In this document: in pieces, positions 1-6,242 of the stretch | Layout: each line of letters opens with the position of its first letter | Numbering within the stretch: position 1 is the first letter of the stretch | NCBI GenBank assembly: GCA_903919215.1 | Contig: CAIXHI010000033.1 | Span: 1-8,856, forward strand | Direction: 5' to 3' | DNA length: 8,856 nt | DNA from: an uncultured Acidimicrobiaceae bacterium | GTDB lineage: Bacteria > Actinomycetota > Acidimicrobiia > Acidimicrobiales > Ilumatobacteraceae | Translations under genes and position numbers: made by a program | Notes under the pieces: generated by a model | What the model saw: the letters and a program-made list of their open reading frames with translations, nothing else | What the model was told of the DNA's origin: nothing | The model's database searches: none

Positions 1-381
1 CCGACGCAGTGGGAGTACGTGGTCGACTCGCTGCTCGACATGGTCGAGAACGGTGAGTTCCGTACCCGCGAAGCGGACGCCGATGAGGCCGAGGAGGAAG
101 CCGACCGGCTTCCGTTCGAGACCCTCACCACGTTCTTCCTCGCTGGTGAGCGACTGCAGCGCAACCCGCTCGATGCCGACGGACTCGAGCAGTTGCTGCG
201 TGCAGTCGCAGTCGCTGATCCGGCGCGTCCCCCGTACGGAGTCGACCCGCGGCTGTGGAAGCGCACGTGCGAACTGGCCGAGGAGTTGGCCGACGCGCTG
301 GCAGAGGAAGCCGACCCCGACCTCGACGCAACCACTGTCGTGGCACAAGACCTGCACGACCTGCTGCGACCGTTCATCTAG
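1..381 (+). CDS. C-terminal part of an unrecognised acidic protein (5' truncated)
   Basis: An open frame enters from the left edge (first codons read P-T-Q-W-E-Y) and ends at TAG 379-381, giving about 126 residues. A GTG at 19 is the first possible start inside the window, but the frame is already open before it, so I treat the gene as continuing upstream. The visible part is rich in Glu, Asp, Ala and Leu, with no signal peptide, membrane segment or cysteine-rich motif. It looks mostly alpha-helical, with an acidic run EADADEAEEEAD near the start and helical repeats of the EELADALAEEAD type towards the end. I do not recognise the family. The stop lies 18 nt before the next gene on the same strand, so the two are probably co-transcribed, and this protein may act with the J-domain protein encoded downstream. 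Function unknown; the frame is fairly secure because the alternative frames here read as Arg/Pro/Ser-rich shadow sequence. Confidence 0.65.
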   Translation, partial: PTQWEYVVDSLLDMVENGEFRTREADADEAEEEADRLPFETLTTFFLAGERLQRNPLDADGLEQLLRAVAVADPARPPYGVDPRLWKRTCELAEELADALAEEADPDLDATTVVAQDLHDLLRPFI

Positions 382-399
382 GTCGGTCGGCAGCGCGTC

Positions 400-1095
400 A
401 TGTTGCTCGCCGAGTTGCAGATCTGGCACACCCGACCGGCAACTCCCACTCGTCGCCTCGCCCTCGGCCACCTCGTACTGCCCACCGACCCTGCCCCCGG
501 CCTCGGCGGTGTGTTGCTCGCCGCGGTCGTCGCCGCCTATCTGCCGGGTGTTCCGCCCGAACAGACCGCCGACGTCGCGCGTCTGATCGATCAGGTGGCC
601 GAGGGCGAGCGAGTGGTGCAGCCCCGGCTGCAGCACCGCTATCAGGTCGATCGGCATGCACTGGCAACGAGCGTGCATCAGCTGCACGGTGATGCCGACC
701 ACGTGGAGTTCGACCTGCACTCACTGGGCCGTCCGGTCGTGCAGGTGCTCGGAGCGGTGTACGCACTGGAGCGGCTGAACGTTGATGCCCGGCGAGCGAT
801 CGCACCGGTGCTGCACCGGGCAATGAAGTGGCGTGGGCCGATCGGGCCGTCGTTCGTTGCTGATATCACCGGCGTCAGCCGCACCGATCTGGTTGGCCTC
901 GCCGACCCGAGGTTGTGGGCGCTCGACCTGTTGGGCTTTCCGCTCGACACGCGCAAGGTGACGAAGAAGGACGTGATGGCCCGCTACCGCTCGCGGCTGC
1001 GCGAGGCCCACCCCGATCACGGCGGCGACGACGACACTGCGGGAGTGGTCATCGAGCGGTTGGGCGACGCCCGACGGATCCTGCTCGACTCGTGA
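400..1095 (+). CDS. C-terminal J-domain protein (DnaJ-like co-chaperone, class C)
   Basis: The product is 231 aa. The last ~55 residues form a J-domain: a helix I-like ALDLLGF (~175-180), a basic helix II with RYRSRLREA (~195-203), the diagnostic HPD motif at 204-206 followed by HGGD, and a closing helix DARRILLD. In the known family, HPD stimulates the ATPase of an Hsp70 (DnaK). There is no Gly/Phe-rich linker, zinc-finger region or DnaJ C-terminal substrate domain, so this is a class C J-protein. Residues 1-170 are soluble, with no recognised domain; they presumably choose the client or location. The ATG at 400 is the start; no clear ribosome site precedes it, and it lies 18 nt after the upstream stop, suggesting translational coupling. 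The stop at 1093-1095 is 10 nt from the stop of the convergent transporter gene, leaving no room for a separate terminator. The J-domain call is firm; the N-terminal role is unknown. Confidence 0.78.
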   Translation: MLLAELQIWHTRPATPTRRLALGHLVLPTDPAPGLGGVLLAAVVAAYLPGVPPEQTADVARLIDQVAEGERVVQPRLQHRYQVDRHALATSVHQLHGDADHVEFDLHSLGRPVVQVLGAVYALERLNVDARRAIAPVLHRAMKWRGPIGPSFVADITGVSRTDLVGLADPRLWALDLLGFPLDTRKVTKKDVMARYRSRLREAHPDHGGDDDTAGVVIERLGDARRILLDS

Positions 1096-1105
1096 GCGCG
1101 CACCG

Positions 1106-2617
1106 TCAGTCGGCGGACACGATCGTCGGATCTTCCGGGTTGAGTTGTTCCAGCTCGAGGTGCGCGGTTTCGGGGTAGTGGCGGAACGCCACCCATGCGG
1201 CCACCAACTGACCGAGGCCGAGCATGGCCATGACCGACCCGTAGCTCGAACCGTGGTCGCGCAGCACCCCGACCAGCAGGATCCCGAGGCTGCCAGCCAG
1301 CAATGCCGTCGTGTTGATCAGTCCGTTGGCCATACCTCGGTTGCCGGTGGGGAACATCTCGGAGCGGTACACGGCGAACGCCGGGTAGGCCATGGCCGCA
1401 GTGAAGCCACCGCCGAGCGCGATCAGCCACATCGAACTCCCGTCGGTGAAGAACGCACCCACGAGACATGCTGCCGACAGCGGTGTGCAGATGGCGATGA
1501 TCCGCCGTCGACCGATGAGGTCGGACATTCGCCCGCCGAGGATCAGCCCGAGCGATGCCGGTGTGCCGACGGCGAGGGTGAACAGGGCGATCCCCCCGGC
1601 GCTGTAGCCGCGCACCTTGTCGAGGTAGTTGTTCTGGAAGTACGACGCGGGAGCGATGAACAGGTTGGAGCTGAGTGCGACGAGCGCCACCGTCCCGAGC
1701 CGGCGACGATTCAACCGCGGGGAGATGCGGTGCACGGTCTCGAACCGGCGCGTTTCGTCGAGGTGTCTGCCGAGGCTGACTGCGATCGGGAGCCAGATGA
1801 GCGAGATCAGGTACACCAGTCGCCAGCCGTTGTCGCCGAAGTCGGCCAGCTTCAGCGCCGCCACAGCCACACCGGCACCCATCCCGGAGGCCATCGCCAA
1901 CAGGCTGAGCGCGTAGGCGCGGCTGTTGCGCGGCATGTCCTCGACGGCGGCCACTGCGGCCAGCATCGACAGGGCCAGGCCCAACGGTCGGGCAATGGTC
2001 TGCGAACCGGTGAGTACCCAGAACGACGGTGACAACGCGCCGAGCGCGCAGAACAGCGGTGTCAGCCAGGCGAGCAGCACGATGGTGCGCCGCCGGCCCA
2101 TGCGGTCGGCGAGATAGGCGAACGGCAGGGCGATCACCACCCCGACGCGCACGATGGCGCCACTCGCCCCCAGCATGCGGTCGCTGGCGTGGAACCCGTC
2201 CGCAGCGAATGTGGATGTCTGCGTGAACAGCGTGTTGGCGAACGCCGCCGACATCGCAGCTGCAGCCAACAGGGCAAGCGCTGATGTCTGGCGAGCGGTC
2301 AACTTGTCGGGCGGAGCCCACCACGGGCTGGGACTCCCCGGCGGCCGGGGGTGTCGGAGCGCCCGCCGCATCGGCCACCGGAAGATGATGCCGAACCACG
2401 GCAGATGCAAGCCGTACCGCACCGTCTCGTGCACGGTGCCATCAGGGTCGGTGACCACAGTGCGCAGATAGTCGTGGAACGGGCCGTGGCCCTGGTGGAA
2501 GGTGCTCTGTGGGCCTTCGACCTCATCGAGCACATCATCTCGTGCCGTTCCGGCGCTGAGGGCACGGGCGCTGCCCGCGGGCCAGACGCTGGTGATGGTC
2601 GCGACACGCCGAGGCAC
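1106..2617 (-). CDS. MFS transporter, metabolite/sugar:H+ symporter-like, with ~110-residue N-terminal extension
   Basis: With the GTG at 2617 as start the product is 503 aa. An in-frame ATG at 2698 gives 530 aa but would place the likely promoter inside the gene and overlap the murA control region, so I prefer 2617, which sits 7 nt after a TAGCCT -10 box (leaderless type). Residues ~113-480 hold about 12 hydrophobic segments. MFS signatures are visible: DRMGRRR at 171-177 (loop 2-3), GGRMSDLIGRRR at 361-372 (the matching loop 8-9), and RSEMFPTGNRGMANG from 419. The C-terminus ends in YPETAHLELEQLNPED, resembling sugar and aromatic-acid symporters. Substrate cannot be read from sequence. The first ~110 residues are soluble, with an FHDYL.T.VTDPDGTVHETVRY stretch followed by a Trp/Pro-rich, basic segment just before helix 1. 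The gene diverges from murA and converges on the J-domain gene. The family is secure; the exact start is inference. Confidence 0.88.
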   Translation of the reverse strand: MPRRVATITSVWPAGSARALSAGTARDDVLDEVEGPQSTFHQGHGPFHDYLRTVVTDPDGTVHETVRYGLHLPWFGIIFRWPMRRALRHPRPPGSPSPWWAPPDKLTARQTSALALLAAAAMSAAFANTLFTQTSTFAADGFHASDRMLGASGAIVRVGVVIALPFAYLADRMGRRRTIVLLAWLTPLFCALGALSPSFWVLTGSQTIARPLGLALSMLAAVAAVEDMPRNSRAYALSLLAMASGMGAGVAVAALKLADFGDNGWRLVYLISLIWLPIAVSLGRHLDETRRFETVHRISPRLNRRRLGTVALVALSSNLFIAPASYFQNNYLDKVRGYSAGGIALFTLAVGTPASLGLILGGRMSDLIGRRRIIAICTPLSAACLVGAFFTDGSSMWLIALGGGFTAAMAYPAFAVYRSEMFPTGNRGMANGLINTTALLAGSLGILLVGVLRDHGSSYGSVMAMLGLGQLVAAWVAFRHYPETAHLELEQLNPEDPTIVSAD

Positions 2618-2624
2618 CGTACGC

Positions 2625-2653
2625 AGGCTAGTGCCTGGTCCGCCGCGGCCGAC
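2625..2653 (-). promoter_or_regulatory. Leaderless-type promoter of the MFS transporter gene
   Basis: On the minus strand a TAGCCT hexamer (2630-2625) fits the actinobacterial -10 pattern TANNNT and ends exactly 7 nt before the GTG at 2617, so transcription could begin at or next to the start codon. A GTCGGC hexamer (2653-2648) lies 17 nt upstream as a possible -35; the same GTCGGC with the same 17 nt spacing precedes the -10 of the enoyl-CoA hydratase gene. No Shine-Dalgarno sequence would be needed. Inferred from pattern only. Confidence 0.5.
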
Positions 2654-2695
2654 TCGCGGGCACCGGCCGAGCACAGAAGCGCGGCAGAATCGGGC

Positions 2696-2709
2696 CATAC
2701 TTGATGCCC
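2696..2709 (+). promoter_or_regulatory. Possible -10 box and very short or absent leader of murA
   Basis: CATACT (2696-2701) matches TATAAT at four positions, including the key A2 and T6, and ends 8 nt before the ATG at 2710. No purine-rich ribosome site is present, which fits a leaderless or nearly leaderless murA message. No good -35 match is seen at the expected distance. This is weaker than the other three leaderless-type sites. The 92 bp between the two divergent starts (2618-2709) appears to hold only these two promoters. Confidence 0.35.
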
Positions 2710-3978
2710 ATGAACGACGACCGCATCCTCATCCGGCGGGCCGGTCCGCTCGTGGGGCAGGTCGTCATCCCCGGGGCCAAGAACTCGGTGTTGAAGCTGA
2801 TGGCCGCGTCATTGCTGGCTGAGGGAACGTATCTGCTCGACAACGTGCCCGACATCGTCGATGTGGGCATCATGTCCGAACTGCTCGATGCGATCGGTGT
2901 GCGAACGGAGGCGCTCGGCGGCGGCCAGATGCGTCTCGTCAACGGCGGCGACATCTCGCCCGTGGCTCCCTACGAACACGTGGAACGTATCCGCGCCAGC
3001 ATCAACGTGCTGGGGCCGCTACTCGGTCGCTACGGCCAGGTGTCGCTCTCGCTCCCGGGCGGGGACGACTTCGGCAGCCGCCCGATCGACATGCACCTCA
3101 AGGGTCTGGAGGCGTTGGGGGCGACGTTCGAGTTGCGTCACGGAGTGGTGCTCGCCAGCGCTGATCGCCTGCACGGTGCCGAGATCACCCTCGACTTCCC
3201 CAGCGTCGGCGCCACCGAGAACATCCTCACCGCTGCTGTGCACGCCAAGGGCACCACCGTCATCGACAACGCTGTGCGCGAACCTGAGATCGCCGACCTG
3301 TGCCAGTTCCTCGTCGGGATGGGTGCTGATATCGAGGCGATCGGCAGTTCCCGCCTAGTGATCCACGGTGTCGAGCCGGGCAGCCTGCACGCCACGGATC
3401 ATCGAGTGGTCCCCGATCGCATCCAGGCCGCCACCTACATCGCTGCCGTGGCGGTCAGCGGTGGCGAGGTCGAGTTGCTCGGTGCGCGGGCAGATCACAT
3501 GGACATGTTGCTGCGTCGCTTCCGCGACATGGGGCTGTCGATCAACTCCACCGCGGACGGCGTGCTGGTGTTCGACAACGGTCGCCTGCGCAGCATCGAT
3601 GTCGCGACGCTGCCGTATCCCGGTATCGCCACCGATTACAAGCCGCTGATCGTGACGATGCTGGCCGTCGCTGACGGTGTGGGCATCGTCACCGAGAACC
3701 TCTACCCGGGCCGCTTCCGGTACGTCGAGGAGCTGCAGCGCCTCGGCGCCGATATCCGCGCCGATGGGCACCACGCGGTCGTGCGTGGTGTGCGCCAGTT
3801 GAGTGGTGCCCCGGTGAAGGCGCCCGACATTCGTGCTGGCGCAGCGCTCGTCGTGGCCGGTCTGGCGGCCGAGGGCGAGACATCGGTGTCGGGTATCCAC
3901 CACATCGACCGCGGCTACGACGATCTCGTGGGGCGCCTCGCGGCACTCGGAGCGAACATCCGGCGCGTCAGCGCCTAG
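2710..3978 (+). CDS. murA: UDP-N-acetylglucosamine 1-carboxyvinyltransferase (MurA), Cys-to-Asp active-site form
   Basis: MurA transfers the enolpyruvyl group of phosphoenolpyruvate to UDP-GlcNAc, the first committed cytoplasmic step of peptidoglycan synthesis. The 422 aa product has the usual length and the two-domain inside-out alpha/beta-barrel repeats. Visible key residues are K24 in PGAKNS (E. coli K22), R124 in FGSRPIDMH (R120), D309 in ATDYKPL (D305) and R401 in HIDRGYDDL (R397). The loop residue equal to E. coli Cys115 is D119 (PGGDDFG); Asp here is known from M. tuberculosis MurA and makes the enzyme insensitive to fosfomycin. The segment before D309 reads PGIATD rather than the common FPTD, and the later loop reads NLYPGRFRYVEEL, a mild divergence. 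I chose ATG 2710 over TTG 2701 and ATG 2704 because the conserved N-terminus (DRILIRRAG) begins just after it and a -10-like box precedes it. The stop overlaps that of a small convergent gene. Confidence 0.97.
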   Translation: MNDDRILIRRAGPLVGQVVIPGAKNSVLKLMAASLLAEGTYLLDNVPDIVDVGIMSELLDAIGVRTEALGGGQMRLVNGGDISPVAPYEHVERIRASINVLGPLLGRYGQVSLSLPGGDDFGSRPIDMHLKGLEALGATFELRHGVVLASADRLHGAEITLDFPSVGATENILTAAVHAKGTTVIDNAVREPEIADLCQFLVGMGADIEAIGSSRLVIHGVEPGSLHATDHRVVPDRIQAATYIAAVAVSGGEVELLGARADHMDMLLRRFRDMGLSINSTADGVLVFDNGRLRSIDVATLPYPGIATDYKPLIVTMLAVADGVGIVTENLYPGRFRYVEELQRLGADIRADGHHAVVRGVRQLSGAPVKAPDIRAGAALVVAGLAAEGETSVSGIHHIDRGYDDLVGRLAALGANIRRVSA

Positions 3979-4133
3979 CTGGTCGGCTGGTCGTCGCTGC
4001 CGGATTCGCGGTCACGCAGGTTGCGTTCGACGCGTTTCTTGGCGAGCGACAACAGCCCGGCGATCACGAGGATCGGGGCAAGTACGAGCAGGATCTCGTC
4101 CCACCCGCCCTGGTGGGCGAGCATCGCGCTCAC
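3975..4133 (-). CDS. Small single-pass membrane protein (52 aa), unrecognised
   Basis: On the minus strand a 52-residue frame runs from GTG 4133 to TAG at 3977-3975 (or 49 residues from ATG 4124). It has a short N-terminus with HQGGWDE, one strong hydrophobic segment ILLVLAPILVIAGLLSLA (~14-31), a positive cluster KKRVERNLRDR, and a polar acidic tail GSDDQPTS. This order is what one expects of a single-pass membrane protein with its C-terminus in the cytoplasm (positive-inside rule). The frame fills most of the otherwise unexplained 264 bp gap between murA and the NifU-like gene, and its stop shares the CTAG palindrome with the murA stop, so the genes are convergent with a 4 nt overlap. I have the impression that short proteins of this GGWDE-plus-helix type occur in related actinobacteria, but cannot confirm it. 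Function unknown. Confidence 0.6.
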   Translation of the reverse strand: MSAMLAHQGGWDEILLVLAPILVIAGLLSLAKKRVERNLRDRESGSDDQPTS

Positions 4134-4188
4134 TCGGCGCTGGCTGCGGGAATGGCAGCAGGCTCAGGAACTGTTCCCATGGGTCGCA

Positions 4189-4198
4189 ATCCTATGGT
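4189..4198. promoter_or_regulatory. Possible overlapping divergent -10 boxes (NifU-like gene / small membrane protein gene)
   Basis: The interval between the two divergent starts (4134-4242) contains TATGGT on the plus strand (4193-4198) and TAGGAT on the minus strand (4194-4189); both fit TANNNT and they overlap by two bases. They would give leaders of roughly 35-50 nt to the ATG at 4243 and to the GTG at 4133. No convincing -35 boxes or Shine-Dalgarno sequences were seen. Weak, pattern-based call; nothing else is recognised in this interval. Confidence 0.25.
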
Positions 4199-4242
4199 CG
4201 GGGCTGATTCAATGGTCGCTCGGCCGAGTCCGAAAGTCCCCC

Positions 4243-4482
4243 ATGCGCACTCAAGTGGAAGAAACCATCGAAGTGATCCGGCCCGCACTGCAGGCCGACG
4301 GCGGCGACATCATCCTGCGCGACGTGGACGAAGCCACCGGCATCGTCACGGTCACCCTCATCGGGGCCTGCGGAACATGCCCGGCCAGCGGTCAGACCCT
4401 GAAGGCGGGCATCGAACGCATCATGCGCGATCGCATCGACGGCGTCACCGAAGTGATCAACGTGGTGCCCGACGAGCTATGA
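4243..4482 (+). CDS. NifU C-terminal-domain (Nfu-type) iron-sulfur cluster carrier protein
   Basis: The 79 aa product is a stand-alone Nfu domain. The N-terminal helix VEETIEVIRPALQADGGDI and the ligand motif GACGTCP (C43 and C46) are hallmarks; the two Cys hold a 4Fe-4S cluster, usually bridged between two monomers, for delivery to apo-enzymes in the cytoplasm. The third typical block, TLKAGIERIMRD, follows. The reading frame extends upstream to 4021, but that part is out of character with the family, so ATG 4243 is the start; it gives the compact length usual for single-domain Nfu proteins. No clear ribosome site precedes it. The stop overlaps the meaB start (ATGA), so the two genes are translationally coupled. 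No A-type carrier or SUF genes are in view, so the client proteins are unknown. Confidence 0.93.
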   Translation: MRTQVEETIEVIRPALQADGGDIILRDVDEATGIVTVTLIGACGTCPASGQTLKAGIERIMRDRIDGVTEVINVVPDEL

Positions 4483-5441
4483 GCCGGCGCAACCAACCGG
4501 TCGGTGAACTGCTCGACGCGGCGCGAGACGGCGATCGCGGGGCGTTGGCCAGATTGCTCTCGCTCGTCGAGCGCGGCACCGATGAGGCCCGCGCGATCGG
4601 GCGCCTCACGTATCCGCTGTCGGGTAAGGGCTACACCGTGGGTCTCACAGGTGCGCCGGGCGCTGGTAAGTCGACGCTCACTTCAGCGATGATCGGGAAC
4701 CTGCGCAAGGAGGGCGAGAAGGTCGCGGTACTCGCCATCGACCCGTCGTCGCCGTTCACGGGTGGCGCGATTCTCGGCGACCGGGTGCGCATGCAAGACC
4801 ATGCCACCGACCCGGGTGTGTTCATCCGCTCGATGGCCACCCGTGGTCACCTCGGGGGTCTCTCGCTGGCGACACCCGAGGCCGTGCGTCTGCTCGATGC
4901 CGTCGGCGGTGGCTGGATCCTGGTGGAGACGGTCGGCGTCGGCCAGGTTGAGGTCGAGATCGCCGGCAAGGCCGACACGACCGTTGTCGTCGTCAACCCC
5001 GGCTGGGGTGATTCTGTGCAGGCCAACAAGGCCGGTCTGATGGAGATCGCCGACATCTTCGTGATCAACAAGGCCGACCGCAAGGGTGTCGAAGACACCC
5101 GGCGCGACCTCGAGGGAATGCTCGAGCTCAGCGATCTGGCGCACGATGCATGGCGTCCGCCGATCATCCCGGTCGTCGCCATCGACAAGAAAGGTATCGA
5201 CGTGGTGTGGAGCGAAGTTCGCCGTCACCGCGCATTCATCGAGGGCAACGGGGAACTCGCTCGGCGCCGTGAGTTCCGTCTGCGCGATGAGTTGCGCGAG
5301 ATCGTCGCTCGCCGGCTCGAGCAACGTGCCCGGCAAATCACCACCGGCGAGAAGTGGGACGAACTCCAGTCGGGCGTCATCGCCCGCACCACCGACCCGT
5401 GGTCAGCCGCCGACGAGATGCTGCGGGTGGTCGGCGCCTGA
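4479..5441 (+). CDS. meaB: Methylmalonyl-CoA mutase-associated GTPase MeaB (ArgK/MMAA family)
   Basis: The product is a 320 aa SIMIBI-class P-loop GTPase. In the known family it escorts adenosylcobalamin to methylmalonyl-CoA mutase (or a related acyl-CoA mutase), protects it and helps to reactivate it. Visible motifs: Walker A GAPGAGKST (58-66); the family block AIDPSSPFTGGAILGDRVRM (86-105); MATRGHLGG (119-127); the Walker B/switch segment VETVGVGQ (149-156) followed by E158 in EVEIAG; PGWGDSVQANKAG (174-186); and the G4 motif NKAD (197-200) giving guanine specificity. The last ~75 residues are charged helices, as in the dimerisation arm of the family. ATG 4479 overlaps the previous stop by 4 nt; the frame is open back to 4113 but that stretch is an out-of-frame shadow of the NifU-like gene. 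The mutase subunits themselves are not in the window. An enoyl-CoA hydratase follows 24 nt later. Confidence 0.95.
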   Translation: MSRRNQPVGELLDAARDGDRGALARLLSLVERGTDEARAIGRLTYPLSGKGYTVGLTGAPGAGKSTLTSAMIGNLRKEGEKVAVLAIDPSSPFTGGAILGDRVRMQDHATDPGVFIRSMATRGHLGGLSLATPEAVRLLDAVGGGWILVETVGVGQVEVEIAGKADTTVVVVNPGWGDSVQANKAGLMEIADIFVINKADRKGVEDTRRDLEGMLELSDLAHDAWRPPIIPVVAIDKKGIDVVWSEVRRHRAFIEGNGELARRREFRLRDELREIVARRLEQRARQITTGEKWDELQSGVIARTTDPWSAADEMLRVVGA

Positions 5442-5458
5442 AGTCGCTCGCCTAGGGT
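5430..5458 (+). promoter_or_regulatory. Leaderless-type promoter of the enoyl-CoA hydratase gene, overlapping the meaB end
   Basis: TAGGGT (5453-5458) fits TANNNT and ends exactly 7 nt before the ATG at 5466. GTCGGC (5430-5435) lies 17 nt further upstream, inside the last codons of meaB, and is identical in sequence and spacing to the candidate -35 of the MFS transporter gene. No Shine-Dalgarno sequence is present. The gene may therefore be transcribed both by read-through from meaB and from this site. The -35 match could be chance in GC-rich coding DNA. Confidence 0.5.
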
Positions 5459-5465
5459 TCTGGGC

Positions 5466-6239
5466 ATGAGTGAACTGGTGCTGGTAGAACGGCGCGCCGA
5501 TGGCGTTGCTGTCGTGACGTTGAACAATCCGAAGGTCAACGCGTTGTCGCAGGCAGTGTTGACTGCGTTGCACGAAGCAGCGATCGACCTCACCGAGAAT
5601 CCTCCTGGCGCCGTGGTGATCACCGGTGGCGATCGTCTGCTCGCCGCTGGCGCCGATATCTCCGAGTTCGCCGGTCGCGCTGAGGGTGCACTCATCGGCG
5701 CCGGCTTCCACCGTGCGTTGAACGCGGTTGCCGCCATCCCGCGGTTCGTGATTGCCGCTGTCAGCGGCTACGCGCTCGGTGGCGGGTGTGAACTCTCGAT
5801 GGCCTGCGATTACCGCATCGCCAGCGAGAAGGCCGTGTTCGGTCAGCCTGAGGTGCTGCTGGGCATTCTCCCCGGTGGTGGCGGCACCCAGCGCCTGCCC
5901 CGTCTGGTGGGCGCCAGCCGAGCCAAGGAGTTGATGTTCACGGGTCGTCAGGTGCGGGCCGACGAGGCGCTGCGCATCGGTCTGTGCGATGAGATCGTGC
6001 CCCACGAGCAGTTGCACGAACGGGCGTTGGCCCTGGCGGCTGAAGTGGCCCGTGGTGCAGTGCTGGCGCAGGCGTTGATCAAGCGGGCGGTCGACGTCGG
6101 TCTCGAGGCCGACCTGCCCGCCGGCCTGGAGTTGGAGTTGGAGCTGTTCGAGGCCGTGTTTGACACCCAGGACGCGGTCGTCGGTGTCGAGTCGTTCCGC
6201 GCCAACGGCCCCGGCAAAGCGCAGTTCACCGGCCAGTAG
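5466..6239 (+). CDS. Enoyl-CoA hydratase/isomerase (crotonase family)
   Basis: The 257 aa product has the usual length for a single-domain crotonase. The family hydrates trans-2-enoyl-CoA or performs related acyl-CoA chemistry in the cytoplasm. The two oxyanion-hole segments are present: AAGADISEFAG (from residue 60) and the helix start GYALGGGCELSMACD (101-115). Both catalytic glutamates of classical enoyl-CoA hydratase are kept, E109 in GGCEL and E129 in QPEVLLGILPGGGGTQRL, so true hydratase activity is likely rather than a hydrolase or decarboxylase variant. The C-terminal SFRANGPGKAQFTG is the usual trimer-side tail. The gene starts 24 nt after meaB, and TAGGGT lies 7 nt before its ATG. 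Next to meaB, a role in fatty-acid or branched-chain amino acid breakdown feeding propionyl-CoA is plausible, but substrate chain length cannot be told from sequence. Confidence 0.94.
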   Translation: MSELVLVERRADGVAVVTLNNPKVNALSQAVLTALHEAAIDLTENPPGAVVITGGDRLLAAGADISEFAGRAEGALIGAGFHRALNAVAAIPRFVIAAVSGYALGGGCELSMACDYRIASEKAVFGQPEVLLGILPGGGGTQRLPRLVGASRAKELMFTGRQVRADEALRIGLCDEIVPHEQLHERALALAAEVARGAVLAQALIKRAVDVGLEADLPAGLELELELFEAVFDTQDAVVGVESFRANGPGKAQFTGQ

Positions 6240-6242
6240 TCG

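Noticed and set aside
1096..1105. A terminator between the convergent J-domain and MFS genes
   Set aside because: Only 10 nt separate the stops and no hairpin with meaningful arms is visible.
1145..2032. A 295-codon plus-strand frame opposite the MFS gene, and a 460-codon second minus-strand frame (1017-2399)
   Set aside because: Both have low-complexity Arg/His/Gln/Glu-rich compositions typical of shadow frames, while the frame used by the MFS gene gives clean membrane helices and signature loops.
2618..2698. Longer start of the MFS protein at ATG 2698
   Set aside because: The extra 27 residues are Arg/Gly/Pro-rich without family character, the start would lie 12 bp from the murA start, and the TAGCCT box would fall inside the gene.
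4021..4242. N-terminal extension of the NifU-like protein by 74 residues
   Set aside because: The segment resembles no Nfu-associated domain and lies opposite the well-formed small membrane protein gene; the internal ATG 4243 gives the exact single-domain length.
4113..4478. N-terminal extension of MeaB by 122 residues
   Set aside because: It overlaps the NifU-like gene in another frame and reads as His/Arg-rich shadow sequence; the ATGA start at 4479 yields the normal MeaB length.
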